Below are positions 41,633-51,635 of a DNA stretch of 64,000 bases, piece by piece. Under the pieces are notes generated by a model. It had not been told where the DNA came from. It did no database searches and saw only the letters and a program-made list of their open reading frames with translations. Both the position numbers and the translations under genes were made by a program. The stretch is from Ruminococcus flavefaciens (GTDB lineage: Bacteria; Bacillota; Clostridia; Oscillospirales; Ruminococcaceae): the NCBI RefSeq assembly GCF_900108555.1, contig NZ_FNWV01000012.1, positions 853 to 64,852 on the forward strand, given 5' to 3'. The number at the start of each line of letters is the position of its first letter. Position 1 is the stretch's first letter.

Positions 41633-44600
41633 TTATTTTTTTTTATTGTTATCCATTTCGAGCAGCTTTTCAAGTTCTATCGGGCGTGAATAGTAATATC
41701 CCTGTAAGCTGTGTACATGATAATTCAGCAGGATATGTCTCATTGCTGCTGTCTCTATTCCTTCTACGCAGACCTTTGCTCCGTATGTTGAGGATACTTC
41801 TGCAAAAGTCTTGATAAATGTGCGCTCTTTCAGATCATCTTCTATCTTCATAACGAAGCTTCTGTCGATCTTTATAACATCGAATGGCAGTTCTTTTACT
41901 ATCTCCATTGATGAGAAGCCAGTTCCGAAGTCGTCAAGTGCTATCAGTACGCCTCTTCCGCGAAGATTTACGATTATGTTTTTAAGCATATCCATGTTGA
42001 GAAGCCTGCATCGCTCCGTTATCTCAAGGCAGAGATGCTCGGGAGGGAAGTTGGTATCCTCAAGGGTATCGAATACCATATCGAGGAAATTCGTTTTCTC
42101 AAGCTGAGTATATGAAAGATTGACATTTATTATAAAGTCTGGGTACTTTTTCATAAGCTCTTTTGCGCCAAGTATAGCGGTTTTCAGTATCCACTGACCA
42201 AGCTTGAAGAAAAGGGGATCCTTTTCAAGTATAGGAATGAAGTGATCGGGCGGTACTATGCCGTATTCATCATTCTTCCACCTGAGAAGTGCCTCTGCGC
42301 CGATTATCTTTTCCGATACAGCATCGACAACAGGCTGATACAGCAGGTAAAAGCCCTGATAATCCTGCATGATAGAAGCTCTTATTACATGGAGCTTTTC
42401 TATCCTTTGCTTGTTCTCGTCGTTGAGGTCATTGTAGAATTCAACAAGATCGCCCTGCCTGCGAACCTTTGATTCGCCGTATGCGAAGTTAAGGCAGGCA
42501 TATACGGTCTGAACATCTATCAGGAAATTATCTACCGTAAGCAGACCTGCGTTCAGATCAAGGATAATGTATTTGTCATCAACGAAAAAGCCCTGTCTGA
42601 AATGTGTGCGCAGTTTATCGTATCTGTCATTCATTTCTTCAACTGAAAGAGTGGATATAACTGCGAATTTAGTTCCATCAAGTCGATAGATGCTTTCTGA
42701 CTTATTGGTGTTATCAAACATATATCTTCCGAATTTTTGAAGAACGAGATTGCCGAAGTGATATCCGTATACCTCGTTGATCTCGGAGAATTTGCCTATA
42801 CCTATCATGCATATGCGCATCTTTATATTCTTGACCATATTTGTTTCCAGATCCTCAAAAAAGCTGTACTGATTTTTCAGACCTGTAAGCGGATCAATAT
42901 GTCCGTGTACACCGTGGTTTCGTATCGAGCCGCAGAAAAACTCGGGTATCTCGTTGGAATCTCTGATAACTACGCCGCGGCAGGTGCAGAGAACATAGTC
43001 GCCGTTGAGCTTTCTTGCTTTGTACTGCATATCATGGCCTAAGGCATTTCCCGAGAAGATGGAAGCTATTCCCGAATGGTATATCTCAACATCATCAGGG
43101 TGGATATGCTTTTCCCATATACCGCCTGCGCCGAGCATATATTCGGAAGGCAGACCAAAGATCTTTACAGCAGCCTTTGACCAGCGTGAGTAATCATGCT
43201 TCATGTCGCATACATAGACGTAAGTGTCCTCAGCTACAACGGAAAAGGCATCAAAAAGGGCATCGAGCTTCTTTTTCCTTTCAATAGGTATTGGTGCATC
43301 GAGACTGTCAGGACCGTGCATATGAGGCTTAACAGCTCCTTCTTTGAGCCATTTTTTGTTTTCGTACATCATTGTGTCAGCACGTTCAAAAACATCGGTA
43401 AACATTCTATCGTGCTGAGGATTGTAAACAGCCATGCCGCTTGCCACAATAGGTCCTTCATTTTTTCTCTGATTATCTATAACACGATTGTGTAACTCTT
43501 CAAGAAGAGAGGTTCGGTTTTCAAAGTCTGAGCTTCTGAGAAATACCACGAATTCATCGCCGCCCACTCTGAAAACAGGGCTGTGAGAGAAGATATCGCA
43601 TATTAGCTTGCATGAAGCCTTTATGTACTCATCGCCTGCCTTGTGACCGAGAGAATCATTTATTCGTTTAAGGTCGTTGATATCGCATACAACGATAGCA
43701 AAGGGCAGGTAGTCAAGACCGTTGTCGATATTGTTCTGTACGGTCTTTTCAAGCTCGTAGAAAGCGTTTTTGTTCTTTATTCCTGTAAGCTCATCGCGGC
43801 GAGCCATTTCATTGGCGATTTTCAGTGCTTTAAGCTGTTCACGCTCTTTTTTTAGCTCATCTTCGATATTTTCAACGCCGATAATGAAATGCGAATGATT
43901 GCTTGACAGCATGATAGTTAAACGTGTATGCACAGGTTCGCCGTTTGAGATCACACGACATTCGATGATATACTGCTTTTTATCTTTCAGTTCATCTTTG
44001 AGATTTTCTTTGGTCAGCGACCTCATAACGCTTTTCTGGTCAAGGCGATAGAAATTCTTGTTTATCATTGCAGACAGATCGTCAAAGAACATCTGACCTT
44101 CTTTTATTACGCATATCGTGCCTGTTTTTTTATCAAACGAAAACTCTGTGAATTTTTCTGTTTCTGCGTCGATATACAGCAATACATCATAATATGAGGC
44201 AAGAGATTCGGATATACGTGTGTATATCTCGCGCTCGTGCTCTGCCTGCTGCAATCTTTCGCGGTCACGGACTCTGTCGTCGATATTGATGACACCGAGT
44301 ATAAAGAAATCCTCGTCATCGTTCAGTCCGCGAATGAGTCTGATAGTGTGATAAACAGGCTGTCCGTCTATCATAAGGCGGTATTCTATACTTTGCATCG
44401 AGCCCTTTTTCACATCGGAAAGGAGCTTTTCTTTTTGGAAGCCCTCCATGAAAATGTGCTTGTCCTCTTCATAGACGACTTTATCAGCATCACGGATTAT
44501 ATTCTTGAAAAAGTCCTCGCCGCCTTGTTCTATGTGCAGAGAATGGAACTCGGGATCTACGGAATACCATTGATACTCGTTTGTGATAGCATTGACATAG

Positions 44601-44668
44601 TAAACGCTAGAATAGTCGACAAGGAGAGCTTCAGCTATTTTATTGAATATTTTATCATTGCTGAACAT
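41633..44668 (-). CDS. PAS-PAS-GGDEF-PAS-GGDEF-EAL cyclic-di-GMP protein
   Basis: This 1011-residue soluble protein has two N-terminal PAS-like domains (about 5-135 and 145-265), an active-looking GGDEF domain (about 285-435; VFRVGGDEFVVF near 370), and a third PAS domain (about 460-590). A degenerate GGDEF domain (about 600-755; RLDGTKF in place of the motif) precedes a complete EAL domain (about 765-1005; GAEALLRW, NVNLSYTQ, LEITERC, LDDFGTG, IKIDRSFV, EGIET, QGYYYSRP). It could both make and degrade c-di-GMP. ATG 44668 is preferred; a six-G run lies about 8 bases upstream. Confidence 0.9.
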   Translation of the reverse strand: MFSNDKIFNKIAEALLVDYSSVYYVNAITNEYQWYSVDPEFHSLHIEQGGEDFFKNIIRDADKVVYEEDKHIFMEGFQKEKLLSDVKKGSMQSIEYRLMIDGQPVYHTIRLIRGLNDDEDFFILGVINIDDRVRDRERLQQAEHEREIYTRISESLASYYDVLLYIDAETEKFTEFSFDKKTGTICVIKEGQMFFDDLSAMINKNFYRLDQKSVMRSLTKENLKDELKDKKQYIIECRVISNGEPVHTRLTIMLSSNHSHFIIGVENIEDELKKEREQLKALKIANEMARRDELTGIKNKNAFYELEKTVQNNIDNGLDYLPFAIVVCDINDLKRINDSLGHKAGDEYIKASCKLICDIFSHSPVFRVGGDEFVVFLRSSDFENRTSLLEELHNRVIDNQRKNEGPIVASGMAVYNPQHDRMFTDVFERADTMMYENKKWLKEGAVKPHMHGPDSLDAPIPIERKKKLDALFDAFSVVAEDTYVYVCDMKHDYSRWSKAAVKIFGLPSEYMLGAGGIWEKHIHPDDVEIYHSGIASIFSGNALGHDMQYKARKLNGDYVLCTCRGVVIRDSNEIPEFFCGSIRNHGVHGHIDPLTGLKNQYSFFEDLETNMVKNIKMRICMIGIGKFSEINEVYGYHFGNLVLQKFGRYMFDNTNKSESIYRLDGTKFAVISTLSVEEMNDRYDKLRTHFRQGFFVDDKYIILDLNAGLLTVDNFLIDVQTVYACLNFAYGESKVRRQGDLVEFYNDLNDENKQRIEKLHVIRASIMQDYQGFYLLYQPVVDAVSEKIIGAEALLRWKNDEYGIVPPDHFIPILEKDPLFFKLGQWILKTAILGAKELMKKYPDFIINVNLSYTQLEKTNFLDMVFDTLEDTNFPPEHLCLEITERCRLLNMDMLKNIIVNLRGRGVLIALDDFGTGFSSMEIVKELPFDVIKIDRSFVMKIEDDLKERTFIKTFAEVSSTYGAKVCVEGIETAAMRHILLNYHVHSLQGYYYSRPIELEKLLEMDNNKKK

Positions 44669-44812
44669 ACAAAAACCCCCCACAATGTATATTTAGTTAA
44701 ATAAAATCAATTGATGACAATAATATCGTATTTTATCCCTTATATTATAACATTTTTATCATATATAGTCAATGATAATATGTGAATAATTTATAAATTG
44801 TGCATTTGAAAA

Positions 44813-44839
44813 AGCCCTCACAGCATTGCTGTGAGGGCT
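44813..44839 (-). terminator. Terminator of the RR/ABC/kinase operon
   Basis: AGCCCTCACAGC/GCTGTGAGGGCT with a 3-base loop and a T-run in the minus direction, 5 bases past the kinase stop. Confidence 0.9.
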
Positions 44840-44843
44840 GAAG

Positions 44844-45716
44844 TCATATCGTTATGGTGAATGTGAGCTTTCCGTTTTCGTAGAGTGCGGTAATGCTTCC
44901 TCCCATTTCGCTGAGCAGATACCGCGCTATATGAAGCCCGAGACCTGTTGAACCGCGGGCTGTTTCTACGGTATAGAAACGGTCAAAGAGCTGTTCTGCC
45001 TGCACAGCAGTTATTTCATCGGCAGTGTTTGAGAAGGTTATAACACCTGCATCGTCAAGGCGTATATCAAGGTCGCCTTTGCTGTATTTCACCGCATTAT
45101 TGAGAATATTTGAGAATACACGGGACATTGACTCCTTATTGACACGGCGTATTATTTTTTCATCGGTGATATCTATGGAAGGTGTTATGCTGTTTTGCGT
45201 AAGAACAGGATAAAAGCTGCTGATGCTCTCTGCAAGGAGCTGATTGATATAGACATCTTCAAGCTCGGGAGCTTCGTCCTTCGATACTATCATGGAGTAG
45301 CAGAAAAGCTCCTCTGTTAGCTTCTGCATGGCTTCCGTGCGCTCTGAGATTATGTCCATATATCTGTGGAGCTTCTGTGTATCGTCGGTCTTTTTTGCGA
45401 TATCAAGGTATCCGCGTATAGTTGTAAGGGGAGTGCGCAGGTCGTGGGATATATTGGTGATGGAGTTTTTCAGCTCGTTGTTGCCGTTGATGTATGAGAG
45501 CTGTTCCTTGCGGAGTATGGAGAGCTGAGTATTTATGCTGTCGGCAAGATGCTTTATGTCCTTGTCGCTGCTTGTAACATAGACAGGATTATTGGTATCG
45601 TTTTTCAGTCTGTCAGCAAACTGCTCGGATATTTCCCGTGCTGACTTTTTCAGCGTATATATCTTTGCAATTAGCAGTATTATAACTACTGCGGCGCATA
45701 ACAGACATAATACCAT
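44844..45716 (-). CDS. Sensor histidine kinase, short intramembrane type
   Basis: This 290-residue kinase has one N-terminal helix (about 3-19) and almost no outside part. H91 lies in ITNISHDLRTPLTTIRGYLD, and the ATPase domain shows NILNNAVKYSKGD (N box), DRFYTVE and GSTGLGLHIARYLL. The ATG at 45716 is chosen because AGGAGG lies just upstream. Kinases this short usually sense through a partner, here probably the ABC permease encoded 14 bases upstream. Confidence 0.92.
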   Translation of the reverse strand: MVLCLLCAAVVIILLIAKIYTLKKSAREISEQFADRLKNDTNNPVYVTSSDKDIKHLADSINTQLSILRKEQLSYINGNNELKNSITNISHDLRTPLTTIRGYLDIAKKTDDTQKLHRYMDIISERTEAMQKLTEELFCYSMIVSKDEAPELEDVYINQLLAESISSFYPVLTQNSITPSIDITDEKIIRRVNKESMSRVFSNILNNAVKYSKGDLDIRLDDAGVITFSNTADEITAVQAEQLFDRFYTVETARGSTGLGLHIARYLLSEMGGSITALYENGKLTFTITI

Positions 45717-45730
45717 TTTTTGCCTCCTGT

Positions 45731-46441
45731 TTATTTGAGATCGGTCCTGCGGAATATGGCCATTCCTCCAAGTATAAATACTATGGTTATCAGTACTGAA
45801 TAGAATATATGTGTCCACGGGTTTTTATCAGGTGTCAACAGAATCGTAAGCTGACTCAGAGGACTTATGTCATTAATGGTTTTCAGCCACTTTATATCCT
45901 GGAATTCCTCTGCCATAACAGAAAAGAACAGAAGAGGGTACATAAGGATTATGGGCAGAACTCCGCCTGCATTGCTTTTGACAGTCATAGCTATAAATGT
46001 GGTTATGGCAGATATTGCAATATTCGCTAAAAGGCAGACCATAACATTCTTTGTAAAGGCGGATATATCAAGATCCTTTGTGCCTATGAAGCAGATGTTA
46101 CAAATGACGGAAGTTATTATATAAAGTATCAATGGCAGACAGAATATGAGTATCTCAGTTATCTGGTTTGCAAGGTAAATATCGTTTCTTTTGTGACCTA
46201 CGGTAAGCTTGTTGCGTATGGTATTGTTTGAATAATCACGGCTTATGAACAGTCCGCCTACTGCCGACATCATCATTACCATGAGTACCCCCATTTCAAA
46301 CATACCGAACCATGTAAGGTCATCTTTTAGATGACACGCAACGGTTTCGACTACGCCGAGAACTGCGCCCAATACAATACAGCATTTGACATCAAATCTG
46401 TATTTCATCAGGCTTATGTTTACTTTTAAGAGCTTATTCAT
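45731..46441 (-). CDS. ABC-2 type permease of a bacitracin/lantibiotic-immunity-like exporter
   Basis: This 236-residue protein has six predicted helices (for example MFEMGVLMVMMMSAVGGLFI and YSVLITIVFILGGMAIF). It carries SRDYSNNTIRNKLTVGHKRNDIYLA between helices 2 and 3, a phrase typical of the ABC-2/LanE family. Its ATG (46441) overlaps the ATPase gene stop; GGAGGTGG lies just before it. It pairs with the ATPase to export or exclude a peptide. Confidence 0.85.
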   Translation of the reverse strand: MNKLLKVNISLMKYRFDVKCCIVLGAVLGVVETVACHLKDDLTWFGMFEMGVLMVMMMSAVGGLFISRDYSNNTIRNKLTVGHKRNDIYLANQITEILIFCLPLILYIITSVICNICFIGTKDLDISAFTKNVMVCLLANIAISAITTFIAMTVKSNAGGVLPIILMYPLLFFSVMAEEFQDIKWLKTINDISPLSQLTILLTPDKNPWTHIFYSVLITIVFILGGMAIFRRTDLK

Positions 46442-47348
46442 TGCTGCCACCTCCTACAAGTGATATAAAGAAGCTTTCAAGGCTCTCATCGTGCTCGGAT
46501 ACGGAGAGTATCTCGCATTTTTCTTCCCACAGGCTGAAAGCAAGCTTGGTTATATTCGGTGAAGCAAAGACATCGGCTGTCTCGTTGTCGATTATCTTAT
46601 ATTCTATGCCCATTCCGTCAAGAGTTCTTGCGAGGACGGAAGTATCGGTGACTTTCATTCGCACACACTTGCGGCACTCGTTTTCAAGCTCCTCGGCACT
46701 CATTTCGCGGATAAGCTGTCCGCCGTTGATGAAGCCGTAGTGAGTAGCTATTTTTGAAAGCTCGTCAAGGATATGGCTGGATATGAGTATGGTTATATGC
46801 TTTTCGCGGTTGAGTTTGAGTATAAGCTCACGCATCTCGATTATTCCCTGTGGGTCGAGACCGTTTATGGGCTCGTCAAGTACAAGAAAATCGGGATTTC
46901 CGCAGAGTGCAACGGCTATTCCGAGACGCTGACGCATACCGAGGGAAAAATCCTTTGCTTTTTTCTTTCCCGTATCTTTAAGACCTACAAGCTCAAGAAG
47001 CGCGTCCGTACTTTTAAGACTGGGAACGCCCATTATCTTATGCTGTATCTCAAGATTTTGTTTAGCTGTGAGATAAGGGTAGATAGAGGGAGTCTCTACA
47101 ACTGCTCCCATTCGCTTTCTTGTGTCGGATATGGCACTGTCTGTATTTTTTACTCCGTAAAGCTCGAATGTGCCGTCAGTGGGCGGCTGAAGTCCGCATA
47201 TCGTGCGTATGAGCGTAGTTTTTCCTGCGCCGTTTCTGCCTACAAATCCGTATATAGAACCCTTTGGCACGTTCATGGTAAGTCCGTCAAGTGCTTTGAA
47301 GTCTTTGTACTTTTTTGAAATGGCATTTGTTTTTAGTACATAGTCCAT
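46434..47348 (-). CDS. ABC transporter ATP-binding protein (BcrA/LanF type)
   Basis: This 304-residue ATPase has Walker A GRNGAGKTT, signature FSLGMRQRLGIA, Walker B FLVLDEPINGLDP and switch ISSHIL, then a ~90-residue C-terminal extension typical of BcrA/LanF. The partner permease gene overlaps its end. AAAGGAGG precedes the ATG. Family members confer immunity or resistance to bacitracin or lantibiotics; the actual substrate is unknown. Confidence 0.93.
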   Translation of the reverse strand: MDYVLKTNAISKKYKDFKALDGLTMNVPKGSIYGFVGRNGAGKTTLIRTICGLQPPTDGTFELYGVKNTDSAISDTRKRMGAVVETPSIYPYLTAKQNLEIQHKIMGVPSLKSTDALLELVGLKDTGKKKAKDFSLGMRQRLGIAVALCGNPDFLVLDEPINGLDPQGIIEMRELILKLNREKHITILISSHILDELSKIATHYGFINGGQLIREMSAEELENECRKCVRMKVTDTSVLARTLDGMGIEYKIIDNETADVFASPNITKLAFSLWEEKCEILSVSEHDESLESFFISLVGGGSNE

Positions 47349-47430
47349 ATAAGAACCTCCTTTTTTCTTTCTGAGACCATTATAGCATCAAATGGTTAAG
47401 AAAACGGTTAAGGAATGAGTTAAGATATGG

Positions 47431-48090
47431 TTAACATTTCAGCATGAAGCCTATGCCCCATACGGCTGATATGTAGTCGGTATCGGATACGGCTTTCAGC
47501 TTCCTGCGGAGATTATGAACGTGTATTTTCAGCGAGTCCTCGGTGCAGTCGGGAGTATCATCGCTTATCTTATCAAGTATAGTGAGCTTTGCGACTACCT
47601 GTCCTTCGTTCTGCATGAGAAGCTTCAATATAGCGTATTCGGTTCTTGTGAGCTTTATATCCTTCTGACCGTATTTTACGGTGTGAGAGTCGGTATCGAG
47701 CTGCAATTCTCCGCATCTTATCACGCCTTCCGATAAACTGCGGCTTTTGCGGAGCTGTACGGTTATCCTTGCAAGGAGCTCATCAATATCAAATGGCTTT
47801 GTGATGTAGTCGGCAGCACCGCCGAGAAGCAGCCCGACTTTATCAGAAGTGGCTGTTTTTGCACTGATTACGATAACAGGGATACCGTTTATATTGCGCA
47901 GCAGCTCTTCGCCGCTGAGTCCCGGGAGCATAAGATCAAGAAGTATAAGGTCGGGCTTTCTTCCTGACAGGAGCAGCAGTGCTTCTGTACCCGAATACGC
48001 CTTTGATACAGTGTAGCCCTCGCTTTGCAGGACTTCACAGAGCATATCATTTATATGTGTATCATCATCTATTATCATTATTTTTGCCAT
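47431..48090 (-). CDS. OmpR-family response regulator
   Basis: This 219-residue regulator has a receiver domain (IIDDDTHIND; LILLDLMLPG with the phospho-acceptor Asp; ISAKTA; TKPFD) and a winged-helix output domain (KLTRTEYAILKLLMQNEG; DSLKIHVHNLRRKL; VWGIGFML). The ATG at 48090 is chosen with AAAGGTGG about 8 bases upstream. It is the first gene of a minus-strand operon with the ABC exporter and kinase. Confidence 0.93.
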   Translation of the reverse strand: MAKIMIIDDDTHINDMLCEVLQSEGYTVSKAYSGTEALLLLSGRKPDLILLDLMLPGLSGEELLRNINGIPVIVISAKTATSDKVGLLLGGAADYITKPFDIDELLARITVQLRKSRSLSEGVIRCGELQLDTDSHTVKYGQKDIKLTRTEYAILKLLMQNEGQVVAKLTILDKISDDTPDCTEDSLKIHVHNLRRKLKAVSDTDYISAVWGIGFMLKC

Positions 48091-48196
48091 AGTGCTGTCC
48101 ACCTTTTTCCTTTTTCATATTATTATAACATCTGCCGCTGATTTTTTCAAGTGGGAGCACTGTTGTATGAAGTGGATACTATTTTGCACAAAAGTA

Positions 48197-48225
48197 TTGA
48201 AATAACTGGGAAAATGGTCTATAAT
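48197..48225 (+). promoter_or_regulatory. Promoter of the broken GH9-like gene
   Basis: TTGAAA (48197-48202), a 17-base spacer and TATAAT (48220-48225), followed by TGAGGAGG about 12 bases before the ATG at 48285. The signals for expression remain intact although the gene is broken. Confidence 0.7.
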
Positions 48226-48284
48226 AATAGAAGCACCATAACTATATTTTATTCTATTATTCAACAATGAGGAGGACGAAAAAC

Positions 48285-51200
48285 ATGAAAAGAGAGGGAA
48301 AAAACTATTCAGCAAGCTTACTGCTACGGTATCAGCGGCGGCGATGATGTTTTCACTGATACCTGCAAATGTATCGGCGGATACAGCTGATGCGGCGGCA
48401 GTACAGTGTGTCGGAACAAGCGATTTTGAGGACGGTATCGCCAAACCATGGAGAGTCTTGACTTATTCGGTGGCAGATGCTTCGTATGATGTTAAGGACG
48501 GTTCGTATAATATCAAGATACTCGGTCATGGAAACGGTGAGCGTTCAGATCTACAGTTCAGACACGAAAAAATACATCTCGAAGAGGGGCATACTTATAA
48601 AGTACACTGGGAGTTAGAGTCAACAGAAGAGGGCGAGCTCGATACATATATAGATTCTCTATATGACATGACAGATGATGATTTTGTTTATGACTCCGGT
48701 GATCTGATATGGCGGAATAATAAAGACTCATTCCCTGAAGCATGGACGGTGGTCAAGATCGAAAAGGGCAAAAATTCATTTGACTCAACATTTACAGCTA
48801 AAAAGACTATAGATGATGCAGTGTGGGGATTTGAATTTGCACGTTCATGGAAGTACGGGCAGTTTGGAGCTTTTCCTACTGATACTGTGCTCAAATTCGA
48901 TAATATGTCCTTGGAATGTGTGACCTGTGGGGAGTGTACCGATAGTGACAAAATAACCTGCGGCTGGGATAAGGAGGACGAACTTGGCGTAGTTAATCCA
49001 AGAAGCGATGTAAGACTCAATCAGCTGGGATATTATCCTTATTCAGTGAAAAGAGCCGCATATGCAACAAGCACTGAAAAGAAGAGCATGGACTTTCAGG
49101 TGCTTGATGAAAAAGGAAATGAAGTTTACAAGGGCAAGACACAGCCTCTCGGATTTGATACGGAGGCGGAAGAATACTGTCAGATAATTGATTTTTCCGA
49201 GGTGACGGCTCAGGGAAAATATACTATCCGTGTGGACGATGCCGAAAATACTTATACTAATAAGAAAACAGGCAGGAGCTATGAAAAATTCATCAGCCAT
49301 GAATTTACTATAGGAAATAACATATATAAAAGTGTCCTCAGTGATACAATGAATTCTTTATATCAGTCACGTTCGGGCATAGATATCGAGGAGAAGTATA
49401 TCACCTCATGTGATGACGAAAAGAATAAGGCAAAGCTTGCACATAAGGATTTCTATTGGGCTGATGAGGCGTATTTGCAGAAGGAATGGCATGAGTCTTA
49501 CAGTTATTACTATCAATCGTCAGCTGATAAAAAAACACCGTTTAAAGTTTCGGGCGGCTGGTATACTGATGAATTTATGACAAAGGATATTGTTGCAGGA
49601 GCGAATACGGTATGGCTTCTCCAGAATATGTATGAAATGTCACTGAAAAACGGTACTGCTGATAAGTGGGCTGACGGCAAGACAATGAACGTCCCCGAAA
49701 ACGAGACTACAGGTAAAGCTGCTCCTGATGTTCTTGATGAAGCAAGATATGAGCTTGAATTCATGTTCAAAATGATGGTAGATCCCGAAAAGGACAGCAT
49801 ATGGGGCGATAAATACGCAAATTTTGTATATCATAATGTAGAAAATGCTTATTTTTATGATTACAGAGAGACCTATAAAAATCCCGAAAAGTTAGAAAAA
49901 GTGCGTGTTGTCACTCCGCCGACTTATGCTGCAACATTTGATATGATAGCCTGTGCTGCTCAGGCTGCGCGTTTGTGGAAGGGCATAGACAAGGAATTTT
50001 CCGAGAAGTGTCTTGCAAATGCCAAGGCAGCGTGGGAGTCGATAATGGCTTACCGATAACAATGGGATGTTGCTTCTTATAGGAGTACGCGGTCCGAAAA
50101 TGATACTGCATTTACCCCTGATCAAGGTATGGGCTCTCTCGATTACAGTGTAAGAGATGAGGCTTACTGGGCAGCCTGTGAGCTTTTTGCAACTACAGGT
50201 GATAAGGAGTACTATGATGCTCTCAGTGCTTATGAGGGGAAAAATGAAGAAATTGATACTGATGATGCATTTGGTATAACATCAGGCTTTTGCGCAACAG
50301 ACTTTTATCAGTATTCATTAAATACCTTCGATGAGAAAAATACTGCCGATCTCGGAACACTGTCGCTTTATCTCAGCGATAATGTAAGTGCAGAGGATAA
50401 GCAGAAAATAAGCGTGAATATCAAGGCGGCTGCGAAGAATATCGTTGATACTGCTGCAAAGGATACGAAAAACAACTATATGGAAGCACCGTATAAACCA
50501 TACTGCGGAGATTTTTATATCCCGTATGTCATGGATTTCTTTATAGGCTATGAATACGGTTCAAATGCGATCATGGCTGATAATGCGGTACTTCTTTCCT
50601 ATGCTTATGATGCTACGGGAGATGAGACGTTCAGGAACTATGCCGAGAATGCACTGAATTACATCTTCGGAAGAAATGCTCTTGGTATATCCTATGTTAC
50701 AGGCTACGGTTCATATCATGTAAATGATCCGGTAAGCTATTACTGGCTCAATGAGCTGAACAACAGTTACCCAAAAGCTCCCAACGGAGTAATGGTTTCC
50801 GGAGCAAACGGTCTGATAAGCGATTATTATTCAAAATCAACTCTTATTGAATATAACGAAAGAGGCGGTACGCAGAAGAAATATGCCGACTCTGTAGAGG
50901 CTTATTCCGTAAATGCTATGACTCCTCAATGGCAGGCAGCACTTGCATGGGATATGTCATTCTTTGAAGATAACGTAAAATCCGAGCCTTCGGCTGCAAC
51001 AACTACTTCAACTACAATGACTTCTGTTACAACTACGACGACTGTATCATATGAAGTTCTGAAACCTACAAAGAGCGGCGACGCAAATTGTGATGATTCA
51101 GTTGACATGGGCGATGTTGTGCTCATAATGCAGTCACTTGCAAATCCTGACAAGTACGGTGTAGGCGGAAGCGACAAATACGCTCTTACGGAGCAGGGAA

Positions 51201-51304
51201 AAGTCAACGCTGACGTTGATAAATCATCAAAGGGAATTACAAATAATGACGCTCTCCGCATACAGGAATTCCTTCTCCATAAGGTCGGGGATTTAAGTAA
51301 ATAA
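48285..51304 (+). pseudogene. CBM4-Ig-GH9-like-dockerin gene, broken by a frameshift and a stop
   Basis: A good ATG (48285) behind TGAGGAGG starts a signal peptide that falls out of frame at a six-A run (48299-48304). One more A would join MKREGKKLF to the main frame (SKLTATVSAAAMMFSLIPA). The main frame encodes a CBM4-like domain, an N-terminal Ig domain (DVRLNQLGYYP) and a GH9-like (alpha/alpha)6 barrel. It stops at TAA 50057-50059 but continues in the same frame (QWDVASYRSTRSEN ... TPDQGMGSLDY) to a dockerin (GDANCDDSVDMGD) at the end. The catalytic motifs are lost: SGGWYTDEFMTKD replaces the usual GGWxDAGD, and VNAMTPQWQAAL replaces NExxIxWNAPL. Sequencing error at either lesion cannot be excluded, but the eroded catalytic residues agree with decay or a non-catalytic ancestor. 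Confidence 0.8.
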
Positions 51305-51518
51305 AAAATTTTTTAAACGGCTGTCCACTTGGGCAGCCGTGCTTCGTTTATACTATATAGAAAGACAGAGTACACATAATGGAATACCATTTGTATAAAA
51401 CGCGCGATTTTTATATATCTGTAACACGAAAGAAAGACCGAATGAAGCGTCGATTGTCATTATGCATATAAATTGTTGAGCGATGTTATTCAATCCGCCA
51501 AAATGCTTGTATAACATA

Positions 51519-51547
51519 TTGACACTTCAAAGAAAAGAGAGTAAAAT
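51519..51547 (+). promoter_or_regulatory. Promoter of the sugar ABC importer operon
   Basis: Perfect TTGACA (51519-51524), a 17-base spacer and TAAAAT (51542-51547). Confidence 0.8.
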
Positions 51548-51575
51548 ATTTTATAACGGCTATCGTTATAAAATA
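51547..51575. promoter_or_regulatory. Palindromic operator at the sugar importer start site
   Basis: TATTTTATAACG (51547-51558), spacer GCTAT, CGTTATAAAATA (51564-51575): a perfect 12-base inverted repeat starting at the last base of the -10 box and covering the transcription start. It is placed for repression; no regulator gene adjoins it. Confidence 0.75.
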
Positions 51576-51635
51576 AAGAATGGCAACAATTTTTTAACAA
51601 TTTAATTTTAACATTTTAAAAGGAGGAATTTTCAA

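Larger units (their letters stand above)
51305..51635. other. Intergenic region upstream of the sugar ABC importer
   Basis: About 330 bases hold a hairpin ACGGCTG/CAGCCGT (51317-51340) after the GH9-like gene, probably a weak terminator, then an AT-rich stretch, the importer promoter (51519-51547), a palindromic operator (51547-51575) and AAAAGGAGG before 51636. No gene was seen. Confidence 0.65.

Noticed and set aside
48344..50059. Start of the GH9-like protein at the ATG 48344
   Set aside because: That Met lies inside the signal peptide and lacks a ribosome binding site; the real ATG at 48285 has TGAGGAGG, so a frameshift explains the layout better.
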